Assembly: GCA_004557565.1 (NCBI GenBank)
Contig: SFGS01000013.1
Location: 1-42,222, forward strand
Reading direction: 5' to 3'
DNA: 42,222 nucleotides
From: Bacteroidales bacterium
Lineage (GTDB): Bacteria; Bacteroidota; Bacteroidia; Bacteroidales; Muribaculaceae
A model generated the notes under the pieces. The model was not told the origin of the DNA. It did no database searches and saw nothing but the letters and a program-made list of their open reading frames with translations. Shown here one piece after another: positions 1 to 8,380 of this stretch. Both the position numbers and the translations under genes were made by a program. Position 1 is the stretch's first letter, and every line of letters begins with the position of its first letter.

Positions 1-35
1 CTGCCTACACACATCAAATTCCTAACGGAATTTCT
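1..35. repeat. Edge of a REP-like hairpin element
   Basis: The first 19 bases are the exact reverse complement of 1693-1711, and the next bases continue the match imperfectly: a small hairpin AATTCC-TAAC-GGAATT here matches AATCCC-GTA-GGGATT there. This is therefore the cut-off edge of the same repeat family seen at 1677-1890, in the opposite orientation. No gene is visible in 1-161 apart from this and the terminator. Confidence 0.7.
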
Positions 36-59
36 CATTCCTCGTTATGCTATGGGGTG

Positions 60-142
60 AAAAAAATCCCCCTGCGTGGAGGAGCCACACAGGGGGAGAA
101 ATTTGATTAGATGGTTAGGTGGATTTTATCAACGCACCTAAC
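60..142 (-). terminator. Intrinsic terminator plus second hairpin after the first propeller-dockerin gene
   Basis: Reading the minus strand, a 12-pair stem (68-79 with 85-96, one mismatch) is followed by seven T (60-66), a standard Rho-independent terminator for the gene ending at 162. A second 8-pair hairpin (114-121 with 135-142) lies between it and the stop codon. The whole unit is repeated nearly unchanged at 1895-1976 behind the paralogous gene, so the terminator seems to have been duplicated together with the gene end. Confidence 0.8.
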
Positions 143-161
143 TTCTACATTCTTTCCTTTT

Positions 162-1553
162 TTAGTTACCTGCCAAGATAATGTTAATCAGAGCGGTAAC
201 GTCGGACACGTTCACTACGCCGTCGGCGTTGATGTCGCAAGTAGCGTCTGCGTAAGTTGCAGTGCCGAGAATCTTGTTGATAAGAGCAGTAACGTCAGAA
301 ACGTTAACCACGCCGTCGGCGTTGATGTCGCCCTTAGTGCCTGGCTGCTCAGAGCCACCCACATTTTTGCCCATTTTATACACGCCCATGCCATTGTAAG
401 CCTTAAAGGTGAAGATTGTGGCTACATCCTCGCCATTTTCCTTATCCACATCCACATTGAGGCAGTGTATACGCAATCCGGTGTCGCTAACCTTACCGAG
501 ACTGTCGGCAGGAATTTGCCAGTATTTCTTCATACCACCCAGCGACATGCCTTCACCCAACTCCACGATATTGGCTTGACAACCGTGGCCATTGCCATCG
601 TAAGCGGCAATCACATAGGTGAACATATTCTTGCCATCGATAGTAAATTCAGCCATACCATTGGCGGTGAGTTGTGGTTGGAGTTCGTGTGGCACTTCTT
701 CAAAAGTGTCAATCAACGAGCCACTCACATCGTAAAGCACAGGGGCAGAGTCGAAACAGTCGATATAGAATAGTTCGCCAGAATAGCGATCTTCATCAGT
801 AGTGCCGAGAACCATCTTCACAACAGGTGCGAGGCTAAAACCGGTTTTTGTTTCGGGATAGAAAGCGGTAAATTCGATAGAGTTGTCGCCCTCAAAGCCA
901 CCTTCAAATTCCTCAGCGCCCTTGTCGGCGTGCCAACGATAGCAGGTGGCACTACCAGCATCACCGGTGTTGTTGCCGATGGTCATCACATTACATTCGG
1001 CTTTTTCACGAGTGATGTCGCCAATCACATCGAGGTAGTCGGTACGCTCCAGTTTATCGCCCTTTGGCAAGCGAAAGACAAGCGTCATTGCACCCGTTTG
1101 GGTATCTACCATGTAAATAGGAATTTCGGTAGCCACATTGCTGGTCATCGGAGCCACCCAAACGTGGTCAAAGTTGTCGCGACCAATACTTGCCACACCC
1201 AAGAAAGCGGTGTAAGGCGTGCCGTTGAGCGTAAGGTCGAGGTCGGGAAGTGGAGATCCGTCGGCTACCTTAAAGCGGTGAATCACCGATTGCGAAAGTG
1301 TATCATTGCCCACCACCACTGCTTTTTCCTCACTGCGCGCCACATAAATGATACCCTCACTCATCACTGCAGTGCGGGCACGCGTATTACAAGCCGCATC
1401 GCGAATGAATGTGGTGGTGTGAACACGGTCGTAAATCCACTGATTCACTAAATTGTAGCCATTCACTGGCTCATACTTTTGCCCATCTGTAACAGCAAAT
1501 GAGGCAATGGCTGATAGCATAGCCATCATTACCAAAAGTAGATTCTTTTTCAT
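162..1553 (-). CDS. Secreted propeller-like protein with C-terminal dockerin-like repeats (copy A)
   Basis: A 463-residue exported protein. Residues 1-20 form a signal peptide ending in ASFA. Residues 21 to about 400 are a beta-rich region with recurring GxxYVA/VWV-type strands, which I read as a propeller-like fold; I do not recognise a named family. Residues 408-463 carry two DxNxDGxxNxxD calcium loops, each followed by a VTALIN helix, the layout of a type I dockerin. The start at 1553 is preferred over an in-frame ATG at 1604, because the signal peptide begins here and a TAAAGGTA box (reverse complement TACCTTTA, close to the Bacteroidota -7 element) lies at 1594-1601. It is roughly 70% identical by eye over its second half to the protein at 1991-3367, and the same domain is fused to a glycosidase in 20566-23934. 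Ligand and function are unknown. Confidence 0.85.
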   Translation of the reverse strand: MKKNLLLVMMAMLSAIASFAVTDGQKYEPVNGYNLVNQWIYDRVHTTTFIRDAACNTRARTAVMSEGIIYVARSEEKAVVVGNDTLSQSVIHRFKVADGSPLPDLDLTLNGTPYTAFLGVASIGRDNFDHVWVAPMTSNVATEIPIYMVDTQTGAMTLVFRLPKGDKLERTDYLDVIGDITREKAECNVMTIGNNTGDAGSATCYRWHADKGAEEFEGGFEGDNSIEFTAFYPETKTGFSLAPVVKMVLGTTDEDRYSGELFYIDCFDSAPVLYDVSGSLIDTFEEVPHELQPQLTANGMAEFTIDGKNMFTYVIAAYDGNGHGCQANIVELGEGMSLGGMKKYWQIPADSLGKVSDTGLRIHCLNVDVDKENGEDVATIFTFKAYNGMGVYKMGKNVGGSEQPGTKGDINADGVVNVSDVTALINKILGTATYADATCDINADGVVNVSDVTALINIILAGN

Positions 1554-1676
1554 GTCAATGTGTATTAAAATTATTATCAGTTTTTTATCGGCATAAAGGT
1601 ACAAAAAAAATGTAAAGCATAGTTACACACCACAAAAAAAATCTCCACCCCCCAAAAAAACACAAACCAAAATAAT

Positions 1677-1890
1677 GGAAAATCCCGTAGGGATTTGATG
1701 TGTGTAGGCAGGTATGCAGCGAAGGTTATGCGAAATGAGCGAAGCGAAATGGAGCATAACCGAAGCGAAATGCCAGCAAATATCGCAGAACAAACACGCA
1801 TCCCACGGGATGCGATTTCACCACCAAAGGGCAATTTGATGTTGTCGCATTCCGCTGGAATGCATAATATTGGCATATCTATTGCAGTGG
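1677..1890. repeat. Cluster of REP-like hairpins in the 1554-1990 gap
   Basis: The gap between the two propeller genes is built of short perfect hairpins: AATCCC-GTA-GGGATT near 1682, GCATCCC-AC-GGGATGC near 1798, and GCATTCC-GCT-GGAATGC near 1848. Between the first two are direct repeats of GAAGCGAAATG-type sequence. An open reading frame crosses the element, but its product is low-complexity and tracks the repeat, so I treat the stretch as non-coding. Part of it is repeated in inverted orientation at 1-35. The family resembles the intergenic hairpin repeats common in Bacteroidales chromosomes. Confidence 0.7.
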
Positions 1891-1894
1891 GGTG

Positions 1895-1976
1895 AAAAAA
1901 ATCCCCCTGCGTGGAGGAGCCACACAGGGGGAGATATTTGATGAGATAGTTAGGTGGATTTATCACCGCACCTAAC
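1895..1976 (-). terminator. Second copy of the duplicated terminator
   Basis: The same 12-pair stem (1903-1914 with 1920-1931) and seven-T tail (1895-1901, minus strand) as at 60-97, followed by the same second hairpin (1949-1956 with 1969-1976). It sits just upstream on the plus strand of the stop codon at 1991, so on the minus strand it ends transcription of the gene 1991-3367. Confidence 0.8.
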
Positions 1977-1990
1977 TTCTAAATTCTTTT

Positions 1991-3367
1991 TTAGTTACCT
2001 GCCAAGATAATGTTAATCAGAGCGGTAACATCGGATACGTTCACTACGCCGTCGGCGTTGATGTCGCAAGTAGCGTCTGCGTAAGTTGCAGTGCCGAGAA
2101 TCTTGTTGATAAGAGCAGTAACGTCAGATACGTTAACCACGCCGTCAGCGTTGATGTCGCCCTTAGTACCTGGTTCTTCACCACCACCTACGTTCTTACC
2201 AATTTGGTAAACTGCCATACCGTTGAAGCTCTTGAAGTCGAAGAGAGTAACAACGTCTTGAGCGTCGTTGTATTCTACGTTGAAGCAGTGTACGCGGTTA
2301 CCACCGTCAGAAGTTTGACCGAGGCTGTCGGCAGGAATTTGCCAGTACTTAGTCATACCACCGAGCGACATACCTTCACCGAGTTCTACAATGTTAGCTT
2401 GGCAACCGTGGCCAGTACCAGCGTATTGAGCGATTGAGTAAACCATAAAGTTGCGTTCATCGAGAGTGAATTCTGCCACACCGTTAGTACCAGCTTCTGG
2501 ATAGAGAGCCTTGTCAACTGCTTCGAAGCTGTCGATGATGCTACCAGTCACGTCGTAGAGAGCTGGAACAGAGTTGAAGCCGTCGATGTAGAAAAGTTCG
2601 CCAGCGTAAGGAGTTTCGCTTGCTGGGTCGTAGCACATCTTCACAACTGGTGCGTAGCTCCAGTTAGTCACTGTTTCAGGGAAGAAAGCAGTGATTTCGA
2701 GAGAGAGGTCACCTTCGAAGCCACCTTCAAATTCTTCAGCGCCTTGGTCAGCGTGCCAGCGGTAGATAGTAGCCACCTGAGTACCAGCGTTCATGATGTT
2801 ACATTCAGCTTTTTCGCGAGTGATGTCACCAATCACATCGTAGTAGTCGGTACGAGCAATCTTGTCACCCTTGCTGAGGGTAGTAACGAGAGTGAGCTCA
2901 CCAGTTTCTACGTTGAGTGTGTAAACAGGAATATCAGCAGTCTTTTCGCTGGTGTAAGGGATTACCCAAACGTGACCAAAGTTGTCGCGGCCAATGCTAT
3001 TCACACCCAAGAATTCGCCGTAAGGTTTGCCATCGAGGGTTACATCGAGTGCTGGAAGTTCGGCACCAGTCTTAGCATCGAGACGATAGATTACTGATTG
3101 AGGCACAGTGTCGCCAGGAGCCACAACAGCAGCCTTAACTTCTGAGCGGGCAATGTAGATAACACCATTATTCATCACAGCTGTACGTGCACGAGTGTTG
3201 CAATATTCAGCCTTAGGGAACACAGTTGGAGTGTGGAAACGGTCAAGGATCCAACTGTTCACAATTTTAATGCCGTTCACTGGTTCATAAGTCTGACCGT
3301 CAGTGACCGCAAATGCAGACGCAAATGCCACGAGAGCAAGTGCTGCAGTAAGTAAAAATTTCTTCAT
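1991..3367 (-). CDS. Secreted propeller-like protein with C-terminal dockerin-like repeats (copy B)
   Basis: A 458-residue paralogue of the protein at 162-1553 in the same orientation. It has a signal peptide (1-20, ending ASAFA), then the propeller-like region opening with the conserved EPVNG...W block and containing a YRWHAD...EEFEGG block. It closes with NGMAVYQIGKNV, a linker, and two dockerin-like repeats (403-458). The last 180 coding bases differ from copy A at only about five positions, much closer than the rest of the gene. A promoter is visible: TTTG (minus strand, 3457-3460), 20 bases, then TTACTTTG (3429-3436). The protein is exported and probably acts at the surface; calcium binding by the C-terminal loops is expected from the motif. 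Function unknown. Confidence 0.87.
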   Translation of the reverse strand: MKKFLLTAALALVAFASAFAVTDGQTYEPVNGIKIVNSWILDRFHTPTVFPKAEYCNTRARTAVMNNGVIYIARSEVKAAVVAPGDTVPQSVIYRLDAKTGAELPALDVTLDGKPYGEFLGVNSIGRDNFGHVWVIPYTSEKTADIPVYTLNVETGELTLVTTLSKGDKIARTDYYDVIGDITREKAECNIMNAGTQVATIYRWHADQGAEEFEGGFEGDLSLEITAFFPETVTNWSYAPVVKMCYDPASETPYAGELFYIDGFNSVPALYDVTGSIIDSFEAVDKALYPEAGTNGVAEFTLDERNFMVYSIAQYAGTGHGCQANIVELGEGMSLGGMTKYWQIPADSLGQTSDGGNRVHCFNVEYNDAQDVVTLFDFKSFNGMAVYQIGKNVGGGEEPGTKGDINADGVVNVSDVTALINKILGTATYADATCDINADGVVNVSDVTALINIILAGN

Positions 3368-3428
3368 TTTTTAAAATAGGTTATTAAAATTATTAATTAG
3401 TTTTAGAATAGTCGAACTATACTCTCTA

Positions 3429-3460
3429 CAAAGTAACTACTTTTTCCGCAAATAACCAAA
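3429..3460 (-). promoter_or_regulatory. Bacteroidota-type promoter of propeller-dockerin copy B
   Basis: On the minus strand TTTG (3457-3460) is separated by 20 bases from TTACTTTG (3429-3436), close to the Bacteroidota sigma-A pattern TTTG-N19/20-TAnnTTTG. An identical 11-mer, TTACTTTGTAG, stands upstream of susC at about 14624-14634. Confidence 0.6.
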
Positions 3461-3486
3461 TTTTCAACTCAGAAACTTCTAAAAGG

Positions 3487-3666
3487 AGTCTACAAGTCAA
3501 CAAGTCAACAAGTTTTGGGGTCTGTTGGGGTCTGTCATGGGTCCGAAGGGTCTGCTTGGGTCTGTCATGGGTCTGCTTGGGTCCGAAAAGCAAAACACCC
3601 TAATCCATTAAATCCTATTAACACCTAAAAAATAGAATAGGTAAAAAATGGATTTTAATGGATTAA
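3487..3666. repeat. Composite repeat, first copy: direct repeats and palindrome
   Basis: Bases 3487-3513 hold a tandem GTCAACAA unit. Bases 3516-3587 hold repeated GGGTCTG(TCAT/CTT) units. A palindrome follows at 3601-3666, with 19-base arms 3601-3619 and 3648-3666 reading TAATCCATTAAA. The same three modules in the same order lie at 14729-14921, and two of them are inverted at 20301-20440. No coding frame is credible. Spacers are absent, so this is not a CRISPR. Confidence 0.8.
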
Positions 3667-3684
3667 ATAGATGATTATCAATGC

Positions 3685-3777
3685 GGTAGGGACGTGATAT
3701 TTCACGTCCGCCCGACAAAATGGTAACATATTAAAAATTAGCCATTTGCGGCGGACGCGAAATATCGCGTCCCTACC
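3685..3777. repeat. 93-base inverted-repeat element, copy 1
   Basis: The outer arms begin GGTAGGGACG and end CGTCCCTACC, about 28 bases each, and each arm is itself nearly palindromic (GACGTGATATTTCACGTC). The centre is AT-rich. A second copy at 14933-15023 matches it at most positions. Both copies lie just downstream of a dockerin-encoding gene on the minus strand (stop codons at 3793 and 15100). This resembles a small non-autonomous REP- or MITE-type element; no target duplication is obvious. Confidence 0.75.
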
Positions 3778-3792
3778 CCACGGTTGGTCTTT

Positions 3793-6351
3793 CTACTTCA
3801 AAATCAAATTAATCAGGGCGGTTACGTCGCTCACGTTGATTTCGCCGTCGGCGTTGATGTCGCACACGGCATCGGAGCAGGTGCTGCTGCCGAGGATTTT
3901 GTTAATCAGGGCAGTAACGTCGCTCACGTTCACTTCACCATCGCCATTGATGTCGCCTGGCAGTGGGGCTGCCACATAGTGGAACTGGAGAATGGGCGAA
4001 TAGTCGGTGTAGAGAACAGTGGTGGAGCCGGCTTTGCCGTAGGCGTAGCGCGCACGCACATAGTACGACTTGCCATCTACAGGGCGACCTGTGCCAGTCA
4101 TTTCATTAAGCGCAATGGTGGCAAATTGGCCACCTGTGAGCGTGGTCTTCCACGATGTGCGAACAGGGAACGACTTCGATGTGCTGATTTCGATGCGGAG
4201 CGACTGTGCGCCTTCCTGTGGCACAACGTCGATGTGCTGATTGCCACGCAGCGTAATACCGTCGGCAGCTGGAGTGACGAAAACAGGAGCCGCTGGCACC
4301 ACATTCATGGTGGTGAACGACGACACCTCGCTCTGGTCGGTGGCATCGCCCAAACGAGCGGTGATTTGAACATAATAGGTGGTGCCGCCAGCCAATGCAA
4401 AGCGTGGCACACGCACCGATGCCTCGGTGGTCTCAACCGTATATTCTGGCGTGGTCATTTTAGCATTCGATGAAATGCTGAGGGTGTAGACGGTGCCTTC
4501 GGCTGCCTTGTCCCAACTGATTTCGGGCATCAATTCCACATCAGCAGCACCATTTGCAGGGGTCTTGACAGTCATCTTTTCGCAAGTGAACGAAGCCACA
4601 TCGCTGGTGGTGCTGGAAAGATTCAAACCACGCGACGACACTCGCCAATAGTAGGTGCCAGGTGTGATACCTGGGATTTTGGCGATTGCCACAGCGGTGT
4701 CGGGCACTTCGATATATGCCACAGCATTTTTGCAAGCCGCATCACTAAACACTTCCACGGTGTGGATGGTGCCGTCGGTGCGCCAAGCGAGGTTGGAGAG
4801 CATAGGCACAGTGGCACCGTTGGCTGGGCTGGTGATGACGGGCTTTTGAGCCGGACGCGACTGGCTGCCTGCAAGCACCGGGGCAAACTCGTTTTCCCAA
4901 CGGTCGAGAATGGTGACAGCAAAGCGATATCCAGTGGCGTAAGCTTCCTTGATGTCGTAGCTATTGGGATAGGTGAAGCCGAGCAGATATTGCACTTGGC
5001 AGCGGAACGACGCATCGTCCACGCTGTCGGGAATGGCATAAATAGCGTATCGCACATTGTCAACTGCGTCCCATTTGAGGGTGTTGCCCTCACGGCGGCA
5101 GTTTGCCACAGTGCCATACTGCTGCGGTGGAGCAATCCACTCGGTGCTTGGGCTAAGCGCAGGAGTGGTGAACACCTGCTTTTTGAGCCAGCGGCGCAAG
5201 CCCCAAGTTTTGCCGTTGATGGTGCCGTTGTTGTTACGCCAAGTGCTGTATTTGAAATACACCATACCTTGTGCGCCAGCGTCGCGCATCACATTCACCT
5301 GCTTCACAAATTCAGCCAAATCCCAGCCTTCATTACCAAAGTTGGAGCAAGATTGGCTGATATACACATGGCGATTGAATCGCTTGCCTATTTTCCCCCA
5401 CCAATCGGTCACTTCGTCGAAGTTGCCGGTGGTGTTCCAATACACCTGTGGCGAGATAAAGTCGATGGTGCCGCGAGTGACCCACGCCATAGGGTCGCTG
5501 TAGATTTGGTTGTACTGCCAATCAGAGCCTGGACTTGGTTCCACGCCATACTTTTCAGCCACTGCTGGCGATGAGCAAGCCACACCGGCTGGGCCGATGC
5601 CGAAGCGCACCCAAGGCTTGGTCTGCTTAATCATGGCATTCACATCAGCCACCATCTGGTTCACGTTTTCGCGTCGCCAGTCGCCTTGGCTGAGCGTGCC
5701 GCCGCCGTTTGTGTAAGCATTGTAGAGGTCGGCATCGAGCGAGAAGTCGCAACCGCCCTGATTATAGAAATAGTCGTCGAACACCAAGCCGTCCACATCA
5801 TATTTGCTGATAATGTCTTGGCACACGTCCACCACTCGCTGGCGCACTTCGGGAATACCGGGATTGAGCACCGTTTCGTAGTCGGTGGTGAGCAGCCATT
5901 CGGGGTGAGTGTGGATATAGTCGCGGTCGCTCTGACCCCACTTGGTTGACTTTGGAGAATAGCGGTAGGGGTTCACCCACGCGTAGATTTCGATGCCACG
6001 CTTGTGCGCCTCCTGCACAATCCATTGCAGAGGGTCGAAGGCAGGCACATCGCCACGCTTTGCCACAATGTAGCTCGACCATGGCTCATAAGCCGAATTA
6101 TACATGGCATCGCACATGGCGCGCACATGGTAATACACGGCGTTCATATTGTTGGCAGCCAATGTGTCGAGCATACGCTGACACGCCACCTTCATGGTGT
6201 TTGCATTGCTTTCGGTGATGGTGCTGGAGGGCCAGTCGCTCACATAGGCGCTCATCCACACGGCGCGCTGCTCACGCTTTTGCTGCGCCTGCGCCGTAGC
6301 CACCCCAAAGAGCAAAGCCACACAAATTGCGAATTTTAAAATAGAATTCAT
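3793..6351 (-). CDS. Secreted GHL10 (DUF187) glycosidase-like protein with Fn3-like modules and dockerin-like tail
   Basis: An 852-residue exported protein. It has a signal peptide (1-22), a GHL10/DUF187 TIM-barrel domain (about 25-400) with EIYAWVNPYR near 121-130 and VDGLVFDDYFY at 186-196, and then repeated Ig/Fn3-like modules (about 415-790, several with TYYWRV/TYYVQI strands). The last 54 residues are two dockerin-like repeats. GHL10 proteins are related to DigH, which cuts denuded peptidoglycan glycan chains; whether this one acts on peptidoglycan or another glycan cannot be read from sequence. Its dockerin DNA is about 93% identical to that of the unrelated protein at 15100-18447, 11 kb away. 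It lies downstream of the SusCD operon but beyond that operon's terminator. No clear -7 box is visible upstream. Confidence 0.88.
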   Translation of the reverse strand: MNSILKFAICVALLFGVATAQAQQKREQRAVWMSAYVSDWPSSTITESNANTMKVACQRMLDTLAANNMNAVYYHVRAMCDAMYNSAYEPWSSYIVAKRGDVPAFDPLQWIVQEAHKRGIEIYAWVNPYRYSPKSTKWGQSDRDYIHTHPEWLLTTDYETVLNPGIPEVRQRVVDVCQDIISKYDVDGLVFDDYFYNQGGCDFSLDADLYNAYTNGGGTLSQGDWRRENVNQMVADVNAMIKQTKPWVRFGIGPAGVACSSPAVAEKYGVEPSPGSDWQYNQIYSDPMAWVTRGTIDFISPQVYWNTTGNFDEVTDWWGKIGKRFNRHVYISQSCSNFGNEGWDLAEFVKQVNVMRDAGAQGMVYFKYSTWRNNNGTINGKTWGLRRWLKKQVFTTPALSPSTEWIAPPQQYGTVANCRREGNTLKWDAVDNVRYAIYAIPDSVDDASFRCQVQYLLGFTYPNSYDIKEAYATGYRFAVTILDRWENEFAPVLAGSQSRPAQKPVITSPANGATVPMLSNLAWRTDGTIHTVEVFSDAACKNAVAYIEVPDTAVAIAKIPGITPGTYYWRVSSRGLNLSSTTSDVASFTCEKMTVKTPANGAADVELMPEISWDKAAEGTVYTLSISSNAKMTTPEYTVETTEASVRVPRFALAGGTTYYVQITARLGDATDQSEVSSFTTMNVVPAAPVFVTPAADGITLRGNQHIDVVPQEGAQSLRIEISTSKSFPVRTSWKTTLTGGQFATIALNEMTGTGRPVDGKSYYVRARYAYGKAGSTTVLYTDYSPILQFHYVAAPLPGDINGDGEVNVSDVTALINKILGSSTCSDAVCDINADGEINVSDVTALINLILK

Positions 6352-6380
6352 GATAAAAAAGTATTTTTTGGAAGAATTTT

Positions 6381-6560
6381 TTTAAGAAGAATTTTTTAGA
6401 AGTTAAGAAGTTAGGGAAGTTAAGAAGTTAAGACAATTGCTTTTCTATTGGCATTGGTGCCGTCTTAACTTCTTTAACTTCTTAACTCCTTAACTTCTAA
6501 GTTAACTTCTTAACTTCTTAACTTCTAAGTTAACTTCTTAACTTCTGAAATTAACTTCTG
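6381..6560. repeat. TTAACTTC repeat array with inverted arms
   Basis: The 6352-6646 gap holds GAAGTTAAGAAGTTAAGAC (to about 6434) and, after a 27-base spacer, its inverse GTCTTAACTTCTTTAACTTC (from 6462), followed by six or more further TTAACTTC(T) units to about 6558. Arms of more than 30 bases could fold into a long hairpin. Related stretches recur at 24029-24058, 29987-30035 and 36838-36875. Confidence 0.8.
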
Positions 6561-6563
6561 GTT

Positions 6564-6609
6564 AAAAACAAAGCAGGGGACGCTGAATTTGGTATTAGCG
6601 TCCCCTGCT
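6564..6609 (-). terminator. Strong intrinsic terminator of the SusCD operon
   Basis: A perfect 13-pair GC-rich stem (6572-6584 with 6597-6609), a 12-base loop and, on the minus strand, a T-rich tail (TTGTTTTT, about 6564-6571). It lies 37 bases beyond the stop codon of the PKD lipoprotein at 6647 and separates the Sus operon from the glycosidase-dockerin gene. Confidence 0.9.
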
Positions 6610-6646
6610 GTCATATTTCAGTTAAGAAACAGTCGAGAGAGGTGGA

Positions 6647-8368
6647 TTAAAACAATGCTGTCTTGCGTGGGTTGATGCAGACACCAAGAATCTTGTCGTT
6701 GTTGTCCATGAATTTATGAACAGTCTTGGTAGCTGGATCGTAGTACATCAAGCCAGTAGTGTAAGTCTTATCGCTTGGGAGCGCACGGAAGCCAAAGTAC
6801 ACATAGTGAGTGTTTGGATCGACAGCAAACTGAGTGGTGAACACACCTTCAGCAGCGGTGCTGTTGATTGGGTCTGCGTCCATATTGATAAACTTATTGT
6901 AGTTGCTGTATTCCACAGTCTTGTCAGAAGCTGGAATGTCGTATTCGCAGAAGCCAACACCAGGAGTGTTGCCATTGGTCATCCAAACATAGAGCTTGCC
7001 AAGGTCCTCATCGAGGGTGAAGGCACGAGGTTGGGTGGTTTCGAGCACGATTGGGTGAGGAATCTTCACGCCTGCGCCAGTCTTACCGATGTCGCTGGTC
7101 TTGAAGCGGTAGATACCGTTACCAGAATAGTTCTTACCCCACCAGAACATACCGCTCTTGTCGATGTAAAGACCAGTGTGGATAGCACCGTAAGCGATAC
7201 CTTGACCGTAGTAAGCGAGTTGGTTGTTCACTACGAAGTAGCCGGCAGTGCTTGAGTAGATGGTGCTTTCGCGAGCGCCACGAGTGCTCAAAGGAATTTG
7301 ACGGATACCGGTGTTACGGTCGGTGTAGTAGAGGTAAGTGCCATCGGTGCAGCCTTGGAATGGGTCGTTAAACGCCTGACCACCTACGTTGGTAATCATC
7401 ACATTCACGTTAGAGCCATCAGCAGCCATCACGGTAATCTTACCGTCGCCGAGAGTGTTGTCTTCGTCGTTCACATAGTAGTATTGCTTACCGCAGTCGA
7501 GGATGTAAACATTGTCTTGTTCAGCACCTGCATCGGTCTTTTCGGTTGCAAACACGAGTTGAGTAGGCATGTTACCAGAGTTCACACCCATATCGAATGG
7601 GAGGTTCTTGGTGCCCTTAGGGAGCTTGCTCATATCCACCAGCTTGTAAGCCTTGATGTTGCCACCGAGTTCAGCGTAGTAGATGGTTGGGCATGGGTCA
7701 GAAGTACCCACTTGCACATTCACATAAGAGTCCTCCAAGCGACGGTTTTCGCCGTTCACGTCGAACCAAGTTTGCAATTCAATCTTCTGTGAACCGATGT
7801 TCTTGAAGCTGAGTGCGCCAGGGTTGTCGATGGTGCCATCTTCGTGAGAGTAGCCCACAAATTCAGTAAGTTCGGTGCCATCGGCAGTCTTGGTGCCTTC
7901 TGGGAACTTCCAAACATACTTACAAATCAAATTTTCAGGGTTAGGCAACTCGATGCCAAGGTTCACTTGCACATCGTTGATCACCACCACTGGTTCGGTT
8001 TGGCTGGTCACGCTCAATACTGGAGCGATGTCGTAAATCATCAAAGGTGATGACTTAGAGCCGGCACCGTCGACGGTGAGAGTAACGGTGTAAACACCTG
8101 CCTTTTCATATTTGTGCTTTGGATTGGCTTCGTTAGAAGTTTGACCATCGCCGAAATCCCAAGTCACGTTGCCACTCTTTGATGAAGTGTTGGTGAATTG
8201 GACAGTTGACACGACATAGAAGTCGAGCGCATATTCATCGCCATCTACCTGGTAAGTGAAATCCACGTCCTTTGATGGGAAGTTGCCATAGTTTGGCTCC
8301 TTGTCCACACAAGAGGTTACAGCCAGCATCATAATGGCCAAGAGTACAAAATTCTTTATCATTTTCAT
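6647..8368 (-). CDS. PKD-domain outer-membrane lipoprotein with propeller-like C-terminal region
   Basis: A 573-residue lipoprotein with lipobox AVTSC (Cys20) and then acidic residues, suited to surface lipoproteins of this phylum. Residues about 40-105 form a PKD domain (WDFGDG at 70-75, then YTVTLTV). The C-terminal half (about 230-573) consists of repeated YxxD/TGxY beta motifs and is probably a propeller. It is the last gene of the susC operon, starting 12 bases after the preceding stop, with a strong terminator after it. In SusCD loci such accessory lipoproteins often bind the substrate at the cell surface; the ligand here is unknown. An in-frame ATG six bases further in (8362) is an equally plausible start. 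Confidence 0.85.
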   Translation of the reverse strand: MKMIKNFVLLAIMMLAVTSCVDKEPNYGNFPSKDVDFTYQVDGDEYALDFYVVSTVQFTNTSSKSGNVTWDFGDGQTSNEANPKHKYEKAGVYTVTLTVDGAGSKSSPLMIYDIAPVLSVTSQTEPVVVINDVQVNLGIELPNPENLICKYVWKFPEGTKTADGTELTEFVGYSHEDGTIDNPGALSFKNIGSQKIELQTWFDVNGENRRLEDSYVNVQVGTSDPCPTIYYAELGGNIKAYKLVDMSKLPKGTKNLPFDMGVNSGNMPTQLVFATEKTDAGAEQDNVYILDCGKQYYYVNDEDNTLGDGKITVMAADGSNVNVMITNVGGQAFNDPFQGCTDGTYLYYTDRNTGIRQIPLSTRGARESTIYSSTAGYFVVNNQLAYYGQGIAYGAIHTGLYIDKSGMFWWGKNYSGNGIYRFKTSDIGKTGAGVKIPHPIVLETTQPRAFTLDEDLGKLYVWMTNGNTPGVGFCEYDIPASDKTVEYSNYNKFINMDADPINSTAAEGVFTTQFAVDPNTHYVYFGFRALPSDKTYTTGLMYYDPATKTVHKFMDNNDKILGVCINPRKTALF

Positions 8369-8380
8369 AGCGGCTTCGTA

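Noticed and set aside
111..773. Plus-strand frame with repeated VNQ/HAVGVDVA peptides
   Set aside because: It is the reverse-strand shadow of the dockerin repeat DNA of copy A; the same peptide pattern appears opposite every dockerin end.
1577..1966. Minus-strand open frame of 129 codons between the two propeller genes
   Set aside because: It runs straight through the REP-like hairpins and the duplicated terminator; its product is low-complexity with no start signal. Such frames arise because the repeat family happens to be open.
3487..3590. Possible CRISPR array
   Set aside because: The short units are directly adjacent, of irregular length, without unique spacers and without cas genes.
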